Shown piece by piece: positions 25,770-37,614 of a stretch of 64,000 bases of DNA. How positions within the stretch are numbered: the stretch's first letter is position 1; each line of letters begins with the position of its first letter. The DNA comes from Aldrovandia affinis (lineage: Eukaryota > Chordata > Actinopteri > Notacanthiformes > Halosauridae): NCBI GenBank assembly GCA_029706075.1, contig JAINUG010000371.1, forward strand, positions 1 to 64,000, written 5' to 3'. The notes beneath the pieces are model-generated. The model saw nothing but the letters and a program-made list of their open reading frames with translations. It was not told the DNA's origin and made no database searches. The translations under genes were made by a program, and so were the position numbers.

Positions 25770-26630
25770 GTATGTTATAATAATGTTATAATATATATTT
25801 AAAAACAACGCTGCAATGACGGTGTTCTGTGTTGTCATTTCTCTTTCTTCTTTTTTTATTATAGCTAGCTATTAACGTCCCGGTGAGTATTTTCTCTTGG
25901 CATGATGCGTGTGGGGGATAGGTAACGTTAATGGCTGCTCAATAGCTGTAGTATTTGCTAGAGGTGTAGCTTGGTAGCTAGTTGAAACTTAATAATATTG
26001 TACACAGTGAATCGCGAATGTTTTCACTTTCGCTTCTTTATTTCAAGTTCCAGGTATCCGTCACAAGGTATACTGTAACGAGAACCACTGACTTGAAAGG
26101 ATTCGGATGGCATCCCATGCCTGTATATCGTAGACGTTTGTCCTTCGGAATAGACAAATAAAATGGCTCTAAATATTTGGTAAGTTGAAGGTTTCAATTC
26201 CTTGCTACAAGTGTTATTATTTGCCTAACTGGCTATTTCTTGAAGACAGGTTCATTCTGATGCTTTAAATCGCTACCACAGGCTTAGCTGTTTGAATTGA
26301 GTTGTTGATTCGCCAGGCAGATGCAGAGCCCAGAACTGGAGGTTTCGCCCCAGTTTTGGCTGATTTTGTTGTATCTGCACGAGATGCTGCTGTTGCACTT
26401 TATCCAGCGAGCTGCTAGGTTGTACTATTCTAACGCTGTACATTTCGTACAGTTTTATATAAAAATACATTAAAATATACCCTTTGTTAAAGAAAACATA
26501 GTAGTCTGTGTATGTATACCCAGGATAGTAAATGTTTTTAGTGCATGGTTTTTGCTAGTTTTATTAATTGTTGTTAGTATCAAATGAGGAAGTTAAAAGC
26601 ACTCTGAGCTTTGAATTAGTCTAAGCATGG

Positions 26631-26631
<1 letters not shown>

Positions 26632-26725
<94 letters not shown>
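26632..26725 (+). repeat. (TG)47 microsatellite, partner of the left-arm CA run
   Basis: A pure TG run of about 94 bases followed by six G. Flanks match the left arm in reverse complement. Confidence 0.95.
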
Positions 26726-26727
<2 letters not shown>

Positions 26728-29700
26728 GGGTTTCATTTTCTGTGCATATGTTGGAATGGGTTGCATTAATGGGATTTCAAGGCAGTTGTGGTTGCTGCCA
26801 CAGCTTCCTTGGGCATATATTAACTTCCTTGGGCATGTGGTTCTAAGAAAGTTATCTAGAACATCCAAGAAAGTCTTATAAACATAATTCCTACTTTGTA
26901 TTCATACTTGGAATACAAAAGGATTATAACCACTGACAAACAACACTTGCAGTGGCGGCAAGGACTGTTAAACAAATTACAGGTTTGACATAAGTGTGAA
27001 CATTGACATTTGAGAGAGTGGAATAACCTGAAGTGTTTGTGTGTCTGTTATCACTCAAGAGTGGTTACAACAAACATCATGTCCACTATTCTTCACCTAT
27101 AAATATAACTTTGGAGTTTATTTAAGTGTTGACGACAGAAAGAACAGGTCTCCTCTCCCATTTATTTTAAGCTCCCCAGGTTCAATTCGGGAAAAGAGCA
27201 GCATTTATTACTTAATATTTCAGGAAGATGCTGAATCATAGGGAGAATCGCAACTGGCTTTGGGTCGGGTGTGGTTTGGATTAGAACGAAGCAGAGTTTA
27301 ATCCCAAGATTAAGACAGTGTTCTCTTCTGGTGAGGCAGGAAACATGAGGCTGCTGACAATGGTATCCAGATATTCATCCCCTCAACTCCATATCTGTAC
27401 TCCACGTGTTTGAAATAGTGCCGTTCAGTTCAGGAGTAAATATAGTCTACCTCATTTAACATTTGAGATGTGGGGAAGGTGTTGTTCTGTGTGGCGCTCT
27501 CTGCTGTTGTCTATTGTGGTACTATGGCAGAATACATTATTGTATGTGAAGGAAACTGGACTTTTGTGCATCTCAAAGGAGCAATTTGTGTAGATGTGAG
27601 CTGAACTTACGAGCTGGTGTAAATATAAATCTGTGAACCATCAATACATCTCAGATGTATTGGTGGTTCTTTAAAGGTACTGCAATTTATAATTCCTGCT
27701 GTGTCTCATTACATACCTTTAAAATAAACTATTATATTTAGAATTGTGGAGAAGAATCACTAATTTGTGTTGCAATACACACCTAGCTGAAACATTTAAA
27801 AAACATAACGTGCATAGTACCGCATGTTGTTGTAAACATGTCCACAGTACCGCATGTTCTGCTAAGTCTAGATAGAAGTGCTGTACTGATTTGTATGAAC
27901 ATACAAGTAGGTAATCTCATCTAAATGTTGATTCAAATATGCAGGTGACTGTTGAACAATGAAACGTTATGCTTGCTGGCTTGGGAAGCAGCAAATAGGA
28001 TTAATTGTACCAATGTTGGTTGTACATAAAGCAGCAAAAAACTATATTGGAGGTGGGGGCGATGTGAAGATGATTGTATACATTTTGAGAATTGTGATGA
28101 GCCAGTACATTGAAATCTGGCCAGAAATTTGTGGTAATTGCTGTACATTCAAACCTTTAGTCATGCAATTAGCTGTTTTCATTGTTTGTAACACCGTGTT
28201 CCATTGAGGCATGAAGCAACAGGAGTCTGGTGTCTGAGACTCAGAGAGGTCGTGTTGAGTGTTGTTGAGTCTTCCTCTCCTGGATCACATTGTTCCTGCG
28301 TCAACACACAGAGGTATTTCAATAGAGCTTTCCTGTCTGCAGCCTTGTGAGGAAGCGCAGACTCCCTCAGGAGTACTTTCTTTCCTCATACTGCTTTGTT
28401 GGCAAGGAGCAGGGTAACGCTAACCTTTGTGCACTCAGCTTTTCTTTTTTCCCCCTCCTCCTTCCCAAGTTTACAATTTACCCCTTTTACACATGAAACG
28501 CTAGGACATTGATTTAGAAACTGTATAAATCAGCTTTTCATGTTGCCCAAATTCTGTACTTCCTTCAGTGTTGCTGTTGCATAGGATAACAATACAACAA
28601 TCATTCTATTATTTCTTGACACAAAAGACCTATTGGTTGAAAATCCTAGATAAAGGAAGTAGTTTGAGAAAGACTTGCAGTCAGTTTCCACTAATTGTGG
28701 TCATGTCTGACCGACAGGTTGTGCACTAAGCGTGTCCATAATCTATGATGCTTCAGCACTTCAGCAAAAGTCTTCATTATGTTTTTAGTATTTTTTACAA
28801 TTATTTGGTGATGTAATGGTGAGTGTGCACATGCAGTACCTTTTGACAGTTGTTAGTGCTGCTCTCTCAATTCATCTATTCAAAATGCAATTGAAGAGAC
28901 CTCCAGCAGGGCCATTACTCCAGAAATGTAAAAAATTGAAATGTTGGAATTAGTGTGGCTTCACATAAACCAGAATATTGTGACATAAAGGCCTGATGCG
29001 ATCCTTCATAGATCACATTCAAAGGTATTTGGGAAGGAACTACAATTTCTTTTTGCAAACATCAAACTAAACATTCGTATTCTAGGAGGGATAAACTGAA
29101 GTGTCTATTAATAGAGAAACAAATCCTTTAGCCCTTTAGATTTCTCTGTATCATCTAAAAATTAATCAGAACATGAGGTCTGTCCGATGTACAGAAAAGG
29201 TTTTGGGTGGCGTATTAGCTATGCTCCCATGCCTGATTAAACTAAATAAATGTGTGCTGTGAGGTTATTTGTGCTTGAATCTGTAGCTGGTGCCTGTTCC
29301 AGGCTTATCACCATCGCCACAGGAACAGGATTTTCTCCTGACCCTGAGAGGTCAATATGCAGCTGAAAACCTTTCACAGCAGAAGCTTTCAGGACAATGC
29401 TTCAGTCATGGAGCCCGATTACTGTGCCAAAAATAAGATCACATTTACTGTGTGGAAAAGAACTCCGCTGCTTACAAGGACCCTGCCATACGTTTCAAAA
29501 TAGCCCTGTATCACTCCTTGACAAACACCTAGCCAGTGTAAATATATCTGACATCCCCATGCACTGTAGCTTTGTTCAATCTTACGTTAGAATAAAGTCA
29601 TAATATTATGAAATAATATTTTCTTGTAATGTCTCAGATAATGATGAATACAGGCCACCGATTGTGAAGTCCCTACTGTGAGTATGAATTTTGTTCATAA

Positions 29701-30006
29701 TTAATTAATTCCCTGTTAATCCTGTTAATTCCCCCTATTCGGATATTCGCGCAGGTTAGTCCTTGTGCTTTAGCCCACGCTTGTATCTTTTGTGTTGCAG
29801 TATACCAGTTGCAACGGGAGGCGCCACATCCACGTCGGGTCACCTGCACGTGTGCGGTGAGCTAACCGAAAGGGAGCCTAATATACAACATTACACGAGG
29901 AGCTTAATACATAACATTATTACATGGGGAGCCTAATACATGATAACATTACTGTCCTGAATTTCTTTCCAGAACGTGTGCGGAGGGCTTTACTGCTTAC
30001 GTTATA

Positions 30007-30175
30007 CAGGTAACTGTTAAAATAAAGGAAACCAACATAACGTGTCTTATATGGGCCACTACAGAGCCATCAGAACATCAGGCATAGATTCTACACGTGT
30101 CAGGAAACCTTATTGGAGGGATGCAACACCATTGTTCCATGAAATTCCATCATTTGGTGGCTTGTTTTATTTTGT
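30007..30175 (+). mobile_element. Truncated Tc1-like terminal fragment
   Basis: Begins CAGGTAACTGTTAAAATAAA and continues with AGAGCCATCAGAACA and TTATTGGAGGGATGCAAC, matching the ends and last coding part of the Tc1 copies in the palindrome arms with most of the middle missing. It lies just outside the visible right arm. Confidence 0.75.
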
Positions 30176-31257
30176 TTTCAGTTGAATGGACCCAGGAAAT
30201 GTTGCCTAAGAAATTAATGCAACTGTTTTGCACTTTTGCAAGTTTGCACTAACTTTTCTAATTTTATTATAAAAGACAGTCATTGGTGAGGATAAGAGCA
30301 GCACACTGATTTGTTTTTAATGCATGCTGTTTCATTTATGCATTTATCTTGCCATTGAGCTTTGAAGGAAAACGCTTTTCAGAGAAAAAAAACGTTTTCA
30401 ATTTATTGCTGAAAGAGCCTTGAGAAAATATTGCAACTGATTTTATTTATGTTTTACTTAATTTAATTGAATGATTAATGTTAAGTGCAATATAAGCTGT
30501 GTTATTGGTATTGTTTCAATATGTGCAATAATTTCGAGTGTTAATAAACATTGAACCAGCCCGGCCCTCCACTTGTACCATTTTTTTTATTTTGGCCCCC
30601 TGTGTATTTGACTTTGACATGACTGCATTAGAGGAATGCTGTCCTTCAGTCACAGAATTTATGATCTAATCTGCAGAATTATTCCCCCACAATTTTCTCC
30701 ACAGTCAACACAAGCTCTCTGCATTATATATTCTGCAATTCCTTTTTTAATTTTGAGTTGAGTTGTTAATATTTTTCCTCTTTTTTTCCTGTATGATTTG
30801 AAGTTGCTTTTATTTAGGGTTCAAACGTGTGGTTTGTCATATATATAGTCAGATATAATTTAGTGATGTGTTATTTTATGCCATATTTCAGTTTAATTTT
30901 GGGGAAGGTTAATGTAGACTTTGAAGCAGGTTTGTCTTAATAAAAGTCAGGTCGGAATTAAAATGTGTTCTTTAGACTCAAACTCTGTACCACAAATATT
31001 AGTGTTCAATGACAATTTGATCACATGAGAAACAAAATAACAAACAAGTTTGCTTGATGAAATTGTTTGAATTTGTCTCCATAAGTATGAGCAGTTTTGT
31101 AGTTTTGGACTTTTGTAGAATGCAATGACTTGATTAAATAAAAATTTAACAGGATTTTGTGTGTTTGTACTTTTTCTCAAATCCATCTTTCAGCTGCATA
31201 TTGGCTGCATGTGGCCACTGTGAGTACACCTTTTATTAATACAATTCAAATCACAAT
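30176..31257. other. No gene recognised
   Basis: AT-rich, only chance open frames. No repeat family recognised. Confidence 0.5.
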
Positions 31258-31636
31258 TTTTAAAACTTTTTATTATTAATTTCAGATTTTCCCATTTTCT
31301 CCCAATTTAGTAGCCAATTACACCCTCTCTTTTTCATGTCGATCCCCCCCTCGTATTGTGAGTTCACTGCCATAGCCCTGAGACCGGCAGTGACAGATGC
31401 GAAGTATCGTCTCCTCCACTTGCCAAGCTGTCGACCGTAACTCCAGTACTCCAGAGCCACTCCTATAGGCAGCAGACTCATGTTGGCTTCCCTCCCCCCT
31501 CCCTGGGGCGGACAGCTAATTGCCGCCCCCTAGTGGCATTCCCGGCCAGAATCGAATGGCACGGCCAGTTGAATCGAACCCCGGTTGCAGTGGCCAGCAT
31601 CGAACGCTGTAACCACTAGACCACCCGGGAGGCCCT
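31258..31636 (-). mobile_element. tRNA-derived SINE, second family
   Basis: The minus-strand head GGTGGTCTAGTGGTTACAG and box B GGTTCGATTCAAC resemble a tRNA-Glu type gene. The body ends in AGAGGGTGTAATTGGCTACT and an A-rich tail. The best-preserved head of this family in the window. Confidence 0.85.
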
Positions 31637-32029
31637 CCTCAGATCACCTCACGCGCCATCAGTAATCGCAGCTGAAAGGTCTGTTCATTTGAACTATCTT
31701 CCAAGATAGTTATTCCTGAGTGATGTTTTCCATGTTCAGCTTCAACATTTGTGCAGCTGGACTTCCTCCATCATAGACCTGCTGTGCCTTAATCTGCCTG
31801 GTAACAGATGACCTCATTGGTGATTAAAGCAGCCAGCCATTAAACCTAAAATAAGAGACTATAATTCAATAAATAATTAAACCTGAATATAAGATATTAT
31901 GCATATAGCCATTAGCATCATACCTAACAGTGACCCCTTAAATATGCATGGAACTCAAGTGTTCAGTGTTTTAATTAGGAATAGTAGAAACAGTAGCAAC
32001 GTACGGGTGAGCAAGGCTTTGAAGCTCAT

Positions 32030-32734
32030 GTGTTTAAATGCGAGAAGTGTAAAAATAAATTTTTGGAACTGGAGACTGTCATGTTAAATGGGGGTTATGA
32101 CATTGTTGGGATTACAGAGACATGGCTTGGCGCAGCGGATGGGGAAGAATATAATGTAGAGGGGTACAAATTGTTTAGGAAGGATAGAACTAATAAAAGA
32201 GGAGGGGGAGTGGCCCTTTATGTGAAAGACAATCTTAATGTGCAGGAAATTCCAGGTATAAACCCATTAGTTTCTTGTGAGGACATCTGGATTAGATTAT
32301 TGGGAGATCGTGAGAAGGGCCTGAATATAGGAGTATGTTATAGACCTCCAGCTTCAGATAGTAACATAAATAGTACGCTCTTTGATAACATAAAACAAAT
32401 CTGTGCTGAAGGAGAGACGATAATAATGGGCGACTTCAATTACCCCTCTATCAATTGGGAGATAGTGACAGGTCAGGGCAAATGTGAAGAGGAGTTTATA
32501 GATATGGTCAATGACTGCTTTTTGGTACAGTCTGTTACTCAGCCTACAAGAGGGAAATCAATACTGGATCTGGTTTTGTGTAACAATCCTGATAGAATTT
32601 GCAGCACAGAGGTAGGAGAACCAATAGGAGCAAGTGACCACAGTGCAGTTATTTTTGATATTTTTGGCAAGTTAAGACAGCCTCCTCTAACTCTCGAATT
32701 TTTAATTTTAGACGAGCTGACTTTAATAAAATGA
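32030..32734 (+). pseudogene. LINE endonuclease domain (AP-endonuclease type)
   Basis: An open frame of 234 codons with the expected sequence marks: GITETWL near residue 25, GGGVALYVKD near 58, GDFNYPSINWE near 137 and SDHSAVIFDI near 206. The frame opens upstream of its first Met (LMCLNARSVK), so the true domain start lies near 32,010. It nicks target DNA in non-LTR retrotransposition. It ends early by frameshift into the linker. Confidence 0.9.
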
Positions 32735-33033
32735 GAGAGAATTTAAGTAATATAGATTGGGTTAAACTTAGATTGCAGAACTGTGAATGAAAAATGGACT
32801 ATATTTAAAAGGGTTATTGTAGATGTACAGTGTAAATTCATCCCCAAAGTAAGGAAAAATAGGATGAAAAAAACAGTCTCCACAATGGATGACTAAATCT
32901 TTACGGGTGATTTTGAGGCAAAAGAAACGACTGTATAGAGTATATAAAAAGGATAACTCAGAGAGAAACAAGTTAGATTATTGTAATATGCGGGCTAAGG
33001 CTAAAAAGGAAATAAGATCAGCTAAAAGGCGGT

Positions 33034-33950
33034 TTGAAATTAAAATTTCCCAAGATGCAAAAAGTAACCCTAAGAAGTTTTTTTCAATATTGTAGTAGAA
33101 AAAGGAAAGTTAAAGATGAGGTTAAGTGCATTAAGAATAAGGAAGGAACTTTGGTTTATAATAATAAGGACATTGCAAACACACTAAACAGTTACTTTGT
33201 GGAGAGCTTTACTAGAGAAGAGGTTATAAATATGCCTAAATGTATAGACACGGCACGGAATGTTCTGGAGGACTTTGAGATAAGGGATGTAGAAGTACTA
33301 CAAAAACTACAAAAACTTAAGACAAATAAGGCAGCAGGCCCGGATGGCATATATCCCAGAGTACTCAAAGAACTTGGGGAAATTATATATAAACCATTGA
33401 CAGATATTTTCAGTCAATCCATAATCACTGGAGAAATACCAGATGACTGGAAGCAGGGTAGTATAATTCCAATATATAAGAAGGGAGACCGTACTGACCC
33501 AGGGAACTATAGGCCTGTCAGTTTAACTTGCATCGCATGTAAAATGCTGGAATGTATTATTAGGGATAAGTTGGAATCATTCTTGAAAAATAATAGTATT
33601 TTAGGGAGAGCCAGCATGGATTTCAAGGGGAGGTCATGCCTAACAAACCTCCTGGACTTTTTCGAAGAGGCTACAAAGTGTGTTGACCTGAACCAGGCTT
33701 ATGATGTTATATATTTGACTTTCAGAAAGCATTTGACAAGGTACCACATGAGAGGCTCATTGCTAAAATGAAATCAGTAGGAATTGTAGGAGTAGTTTCA
33801 CAGTGGGTTAAAAATTGGCTGCAAGGGCGAATACAAAGAGTAACAGTAGGTGGGGCCGAATCTGACCTCGGTGCTGTGGGCAGTGGTGTCCCGCAGGGAT
33901 CGGTGCTGGGACCTCTGCTCTTCCTTATTTACATAAATGTAAAAATGACA
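33034..33950 (+). pseudogene. LINE reverse transcriptase, catalytic box deleted
   Basis: Motifs in order: KAAGPDGIYPRVLKE (about 33,330), PGNYRPVSLTCIACKMLE (about 33,500), a frame change near 33,690-33,770, then GVPQGSVLGPLLFLIYIN (about 33,885-33,938). The sequence then jumps directly to a region that normally lies after the F/YADD box (DDLNKIQKWADTWQM, about 33,965-34,010). The polymerase therefore lacks its metal-binding aspartates. Confidence 0.9.
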
Positions 33951-34040
33951 AAAGTAATCCAAGATGATTTAAACAAAATCCAAAAATGGGCAGATACATG
34001 GCAGATGACGCTCAATATTGCTAAATGTAAAGTAATGCAT

Positions 34041-34395
34041 CCATCCATCCATCCATTATCTAAGCCGCTATTCCTGGTCAGGGTTGCGGGGGTGCTGGAG
34101 CCTATCCCAGCATGCCCGGCGAGAGGCAGGAATACACCCTGGACAGGTCGCCAATCCATCGCAGGGCACACACACCATTCACTCACACACTCATACCTAC
34201 GGGCAATTTAGACTCTCCAATTAGCCTACCGTGCATGTCTTTGGACTGTGGGAGGAAACCGGAGTACCCGGAGGAAACCCACACGCGACACGGGAGAACA
34301 TGCAAACCCGCACAGAAAGGCCCCCGCCTGGATTCGAACCCGAGACCTTCTTGCTGTGAGGCGACAGCGCTATCCACTGCACCACCGTGCCGCCC
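34041..34395 (-). mobile_element. SINE with (ATGG)n tail inserted inside the CR1-like LINE
   Basis: Flanked by an exact 13-base duplication, TAAAGTAATGCAT, at 34,028-34,040 and 34,396-34,408. The element is reversed, with (CCAT)n next to the left duplication and box B at about 34,330. The LINE coding sequence continues on both sides, so the SINE is younger than the LINE. Confidence 0.95.
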
Positions 34396-34607
34396 TAAAG
34401 TAATGCATGTGGGAAATAAAAACATTAGACAGGAGTATTTTATGGGAGGAGAAAAGTTAGTAGGTGTTCAATTTGAAAAGGATTTAGGAGTTGTAGTGGA
34501 TCAAAGCCTATCTGCATCAAAGCAGTGTGCTACAGCAGTGAAAAAGCCAACAGGATGCTGGGATACATAGCAAAAGTATAGAGTACAAATCAAAGGAGGT
34601 TATATTA

Positions 34608-35066
34608 ATGTTATATAACGCCTTTGTCAGACCGCACTTAGAATACTGTGTGCAGTTCTGGGCACCGCACTACAAGAGAGATATTGAAGCTCTTGAAAAA
34701 GTCCAAAGAAGGGCAACTAAACTGATACCTGGTATGAAAGGTAAAAGTTATGATGATAGACTTAAGGCACTCAATTTATTTAAACTTAGCAAACGCAGAC
34801 TTAGGGGGGATTTGATTGAGGTTTTTAAATTCCTAAAAGGGATTAACAAAGTAAAATACCAAAGATTTTTTAAGATAAGTGGGGTCAGCAGAACAAGAGG
34901 CCACAGGTGGAAATTAGTTAAAGGCAAATTCCGCACAGATATTAGGAAGTTTTTCTTTACACAGAGAGTTGTCAATGCCTGGAACAGCTTGCCAGGTCAG
35001 GTAGTAGAGGCAGAAACGCTCGGGCTATTCAAGGCCAGGCTAGATGTAGTACTAGATGTTCTTTAG
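34608..35066 (+). pseudogene. LINE ORF2 C-terminal region
   Basis: A 152-codon open frame with FVRPHLEYCVQFWAPHY near its start and FFTQRVVNAWNSLPGQVVEA near its end, both usual in CR1-clade C-termini. The stop at 35,064-35,066 is probably the natural one, about 75 bases before the 3' repeat. Confidence 0.88.
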
Positions 35067-35380
35067 ATTAGGACATGATGAGCCAAGATGAGCCGAACGG
35101 CCCGTTCTCATCATTATGTATTCTTATGTTCTTATGTTCTTAATTATTTTGATTTTACCTTAATTTCAAAGAGCTATATGTTTTGGTTTAATTCCACATG
35201 AACTGACAAAAGAAAAATGATTTCCAGTATCGTAAGGACACCAAATATTTCCACTTTTTCCCACAATAGTTTGAACTAAAAGGGTTTTTTAGTACATGAC
35301 AATATATTAGATATTTCATATGCATTAAGGTATTATGGTTAGATTATAAAAAATGTTTTAAACATGCAATACTTTTTTGT

Positions 35381-35747
35381 CTGGCGGCACGGTGGTGCAG
35401 TGGATAGCACTGTCGCCTCACAGCAAGAAGGTCTCGGGTTCGAATCCAGGCCGGGGCCTTTCTGTGCGGAGTTTGCATGTTCTCCCGTGTGTCGCGTGGG
35501 TTTCCTCCGGTACTCCGGTTTCCTCCCACAGTCCAAAGACATGCACGGTAGGCTAATTGGAGAGTCTAAATTGCCCGTAGGTATGAGTGTGTGAGTGAAT
35601 GGTGTGTGTGCCCTGCGATGGATTGGCGACCTGTCCAGGGTGTATTCCTGCCTCTCGCCCCAATGCATGCTGGGATAGGCTCCAGCCCCCCCCCCGTGAC
35701 CGTGACCAGGAATAAGCGGCTTAGATAATGGATGAATGGATGGATGG
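35381..35747 (+). mobile_element. SINE with (ATGG)n tail
   Basis: An exact 12-base duplication, ATACTTTTTTGT, flanks it at 35,369-35,380 and 35,748-35,759. Box A-like TGGTGCAGTGG and box B GGTTCGAATCC are intact. Confidence 0.95.
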
Positions 35748-36021
35748 ATACTTTTTTGTAAGGGTATCTGCAAAACCTTATTGATAAAGTGCACATATTG
35801 AATCCTGACTCAAGGTTTGACCTGTAGCAGCATGAGCCGACGTTCAGAGATGCATGCTGGGAATTATTTTGTGGCATCACACACACAGACACATAAAAAC
35901 CCAAAAAAATATTATGCTTTTCATCAAAATACGTCACAGTAAATGACCTTTAGAATATGTACATAGTGTGTGTTAGTATACCCCTCCCCAGAATGAGGAG
36001 AGAGACAGCGGCTGGCTGTGG

Positions 36022-36114
36022 GACCCCAGCTTTAGGCCCTGAAGCAGAATCAGACCCCAGCTTTAGGCCCTGAAGCAGAATCAGACCCCAGCTTTAGGCC
36101 CTGAAGCAGAATCA
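36022..36114 (+). repeat. 31-base tandem repeat, three perfect copies
   Basis: The unit begins GACCCCAGCTTTAGGCCCTG and ends AAGCAGAATCA. All three copies are identical. Confidence 0.95.
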
Positions 36115-37005
36115 CACAGAGCAGGAGCCCTGGTGGAAGAGGAGGAGTTCAAATCAGCTGCCAGTCATGAGACTGTGGGCGTGGTTTGGGTTTGGTGATG
36201 GGCGTGTGCAGTGAGTCAGGAGCCGCTGAAGCAAAAGTGAAACAATAAGAGAGGGACTTTCCAGAGCAATGAGATACCACGGTTATGGGTTCTGTAGGCC
36301 TAATAATCTAGTGCCACTTGGAGGATGTGGTATTAAAGGGATATTTTACCCATATTCCGTAAAAAACCAAAAACATTATACTACGAATGCACATCTACCT
36401 CCATCTTGTGGAAAATGTAAAAAAATATTGACATCGTCATTGCGATGTTGAGGCCTAACTGCACGCACATAGCGTACTAACAAAATTATAAAATAGAACG
36501 TCAATGCAGATATCCATTCATTTTCCTATCGCTTCCCGGAATTGCTTTCCTAAATGACGTAATTTATTAGAAACACATTTAATAAACTAAATCTAGGCTG
36601 ACTCCTGTGACTGTCCAGTGATCTTTTGTGGAAAGCACCCAGTGCACCGCACCATGAACATTTACCATCGATTACAAATCAGGGAAAGTGCTAGCTTTTC
36701 TTCTACCCGGCTAATACACTAATACATACACGGTCATATTCTCATCCCAGTTGTACTCAAGATGAATCTAAGAACGTGAAACATTGCGTCGTTTGTCCAG
36801 AAACCAATTAAAGTTACAGCTGAACTCAACAGTGGACTCAGTGCTGGGCTCAGCACTGGAGTCTGGTTGACTGAACTCTGGACGCTGATTGGTGTGAATG
36901 TGAGTGTGATGAAAGCCCACATATGTCGTAAAGTGCTGTATATTAAAGCAATAAGGCCCAAGAAGACATGGTATATTGTCAATATAGCCACAGCAAAAGG
37001 GCTCT
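36115..37005. other. No gene recognised; one interferon-response-like site
   Basis: No credible coding frame. GCAAAAGTGAAACA at about 36,230-36,243 resembles the GAAAnnGAAAC interferon-response element, but it is a single short match. Confidence 0.4.
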
Positions 37006-37009
37006 GTTA

Positions 37010-37190
37010 GGCATGACGTGCAACTTCTCTGCTAGCCTCTCCATTACATTAGCTTCTCTGCTAGCTAATCCACTAGCCTCTCTGCTGGCATTTCCACTAG
37101 CCTATCTGCTAACCTCTCCATTAGCCTATCTGCTAGCTCCTCCACTAGCTTCTCTGCTAGCCTCTCCATTAGCTCCTCCGCTAGTTTCTT
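37010..37190 (+). repeat. Degenerate GCTAG minisatellite
   Basis: About eleven imperfect repeats of a unit near 15 bases, such as TCTCTGCTAGCCTCTCCA. It happens to be open as a Leu/Ala/Ser/Pro repeat but shows no other coding sign. Confidence 0.8.
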
Positions 37191-37191
37191 T

Positions 37192-37460
37192 TTTTAAAGA
37201 TAAGTGGGGTCAGCAGAACAAGAGGCCACAGGTGGAAATTAGTAAAAGGCAAATTCCGCACAGTTATTAGGAAGCTTTTCTTTACACAGAGAGTTGTCAA
37301 TGGCTGGAACAGCTTGTCAGGTCAGGTAGTAGAGGCAGAAACACTTGGGCTATTGAAGTCCAGGCTAGATGCAGTACTAGATACTCTTTAGATTAGGACA
37401 TGACGAGCCTAGATGGGCTGAACAGCCCGTTCTCGTCATTATGTATTCTTATGTTCTTAC
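37192..37460 (+). mobile_element. CR1-like LINE 3' fragment
   Basis: Matches the last 270 bases of the LINE at 31,900-35,141 from AAGATAAGTGGGGTCAGCAG to the TATGTTCTTA end. It is 5'-truncated, the usual outcome of LINE insertion. Confidence 0.9.
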
Positions 37461-37614
37461 GATTAAATTATGAACTAAGCAAATTTTGACTCATTGACGA
37501 TTGGTTCGGAATCATTGAAAGGCCCCAGAACCCTCTGTGTGCTGCGTTGGGTGCCACATAGGACCATTTGAACGGAGTGATTAGCACAACAATCATTCAA
37601 TTGTTGTGCTATTG

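Larger units (their letters stand above)
14953..29660 (-). repeat. Right arm of the giant inverted repeat
   Basis: Reverse complement of the left arm, 14,708 bases against 14,860, from the inner end CCATAACGTTGTGCTATC to the outer ACAGGCCACCG at 29,650-29,660. Sequence after 29,660 would correspond to bases left of the window, so its symmetry cannot be judged here. Confidence 0.97.
31900..35141 (+). mobile_element. CR1-like LINE, nearly full ORF2 but inactive
   Basis: Plus-strand order: endonuclease (32,010-32,734), linker (32,889-33,095), reverse transcriptase (33,100-33,950), SINE insertion (34,041-34,395), C-terminal region (34,400-35,066). The 3' end is GGCCCGTTCTCATCATTATG followed by repeats of TATGTTCT. 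The same 3' end recurs at 37,192-37,460 and 42,645-42,893. Frameshifts, a deletion over the catalytic YADD box and the SINE make it dead. Confidence 0.93.

Noticed and set aside
26627-26881. Open frames of alternating Val and Cys (and Thr-His on the other strand)
   Set aside because: Pure GT/CA microsatellite; the frame is open only because the repeat has no stop codons. The same applies at 59,673-59,760 and 60,257-60,620.
29801-30009. Two short exon-like segments (29,801-29,856 and 29,973-30,009) with acceptor and donor sequences and Cys-rich reading
   Set aside because: The second donor CAGGTAACTG is the terminus of a Tc1-like element, the frames are very short, and nothing links them to a gene.
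36968-37270. 100-codon frame with Leu/Ala/Ser/Pro repeats
   Set aside because: Translates a GCTAG minisatellite and runs on into a LINE 3' fragment.
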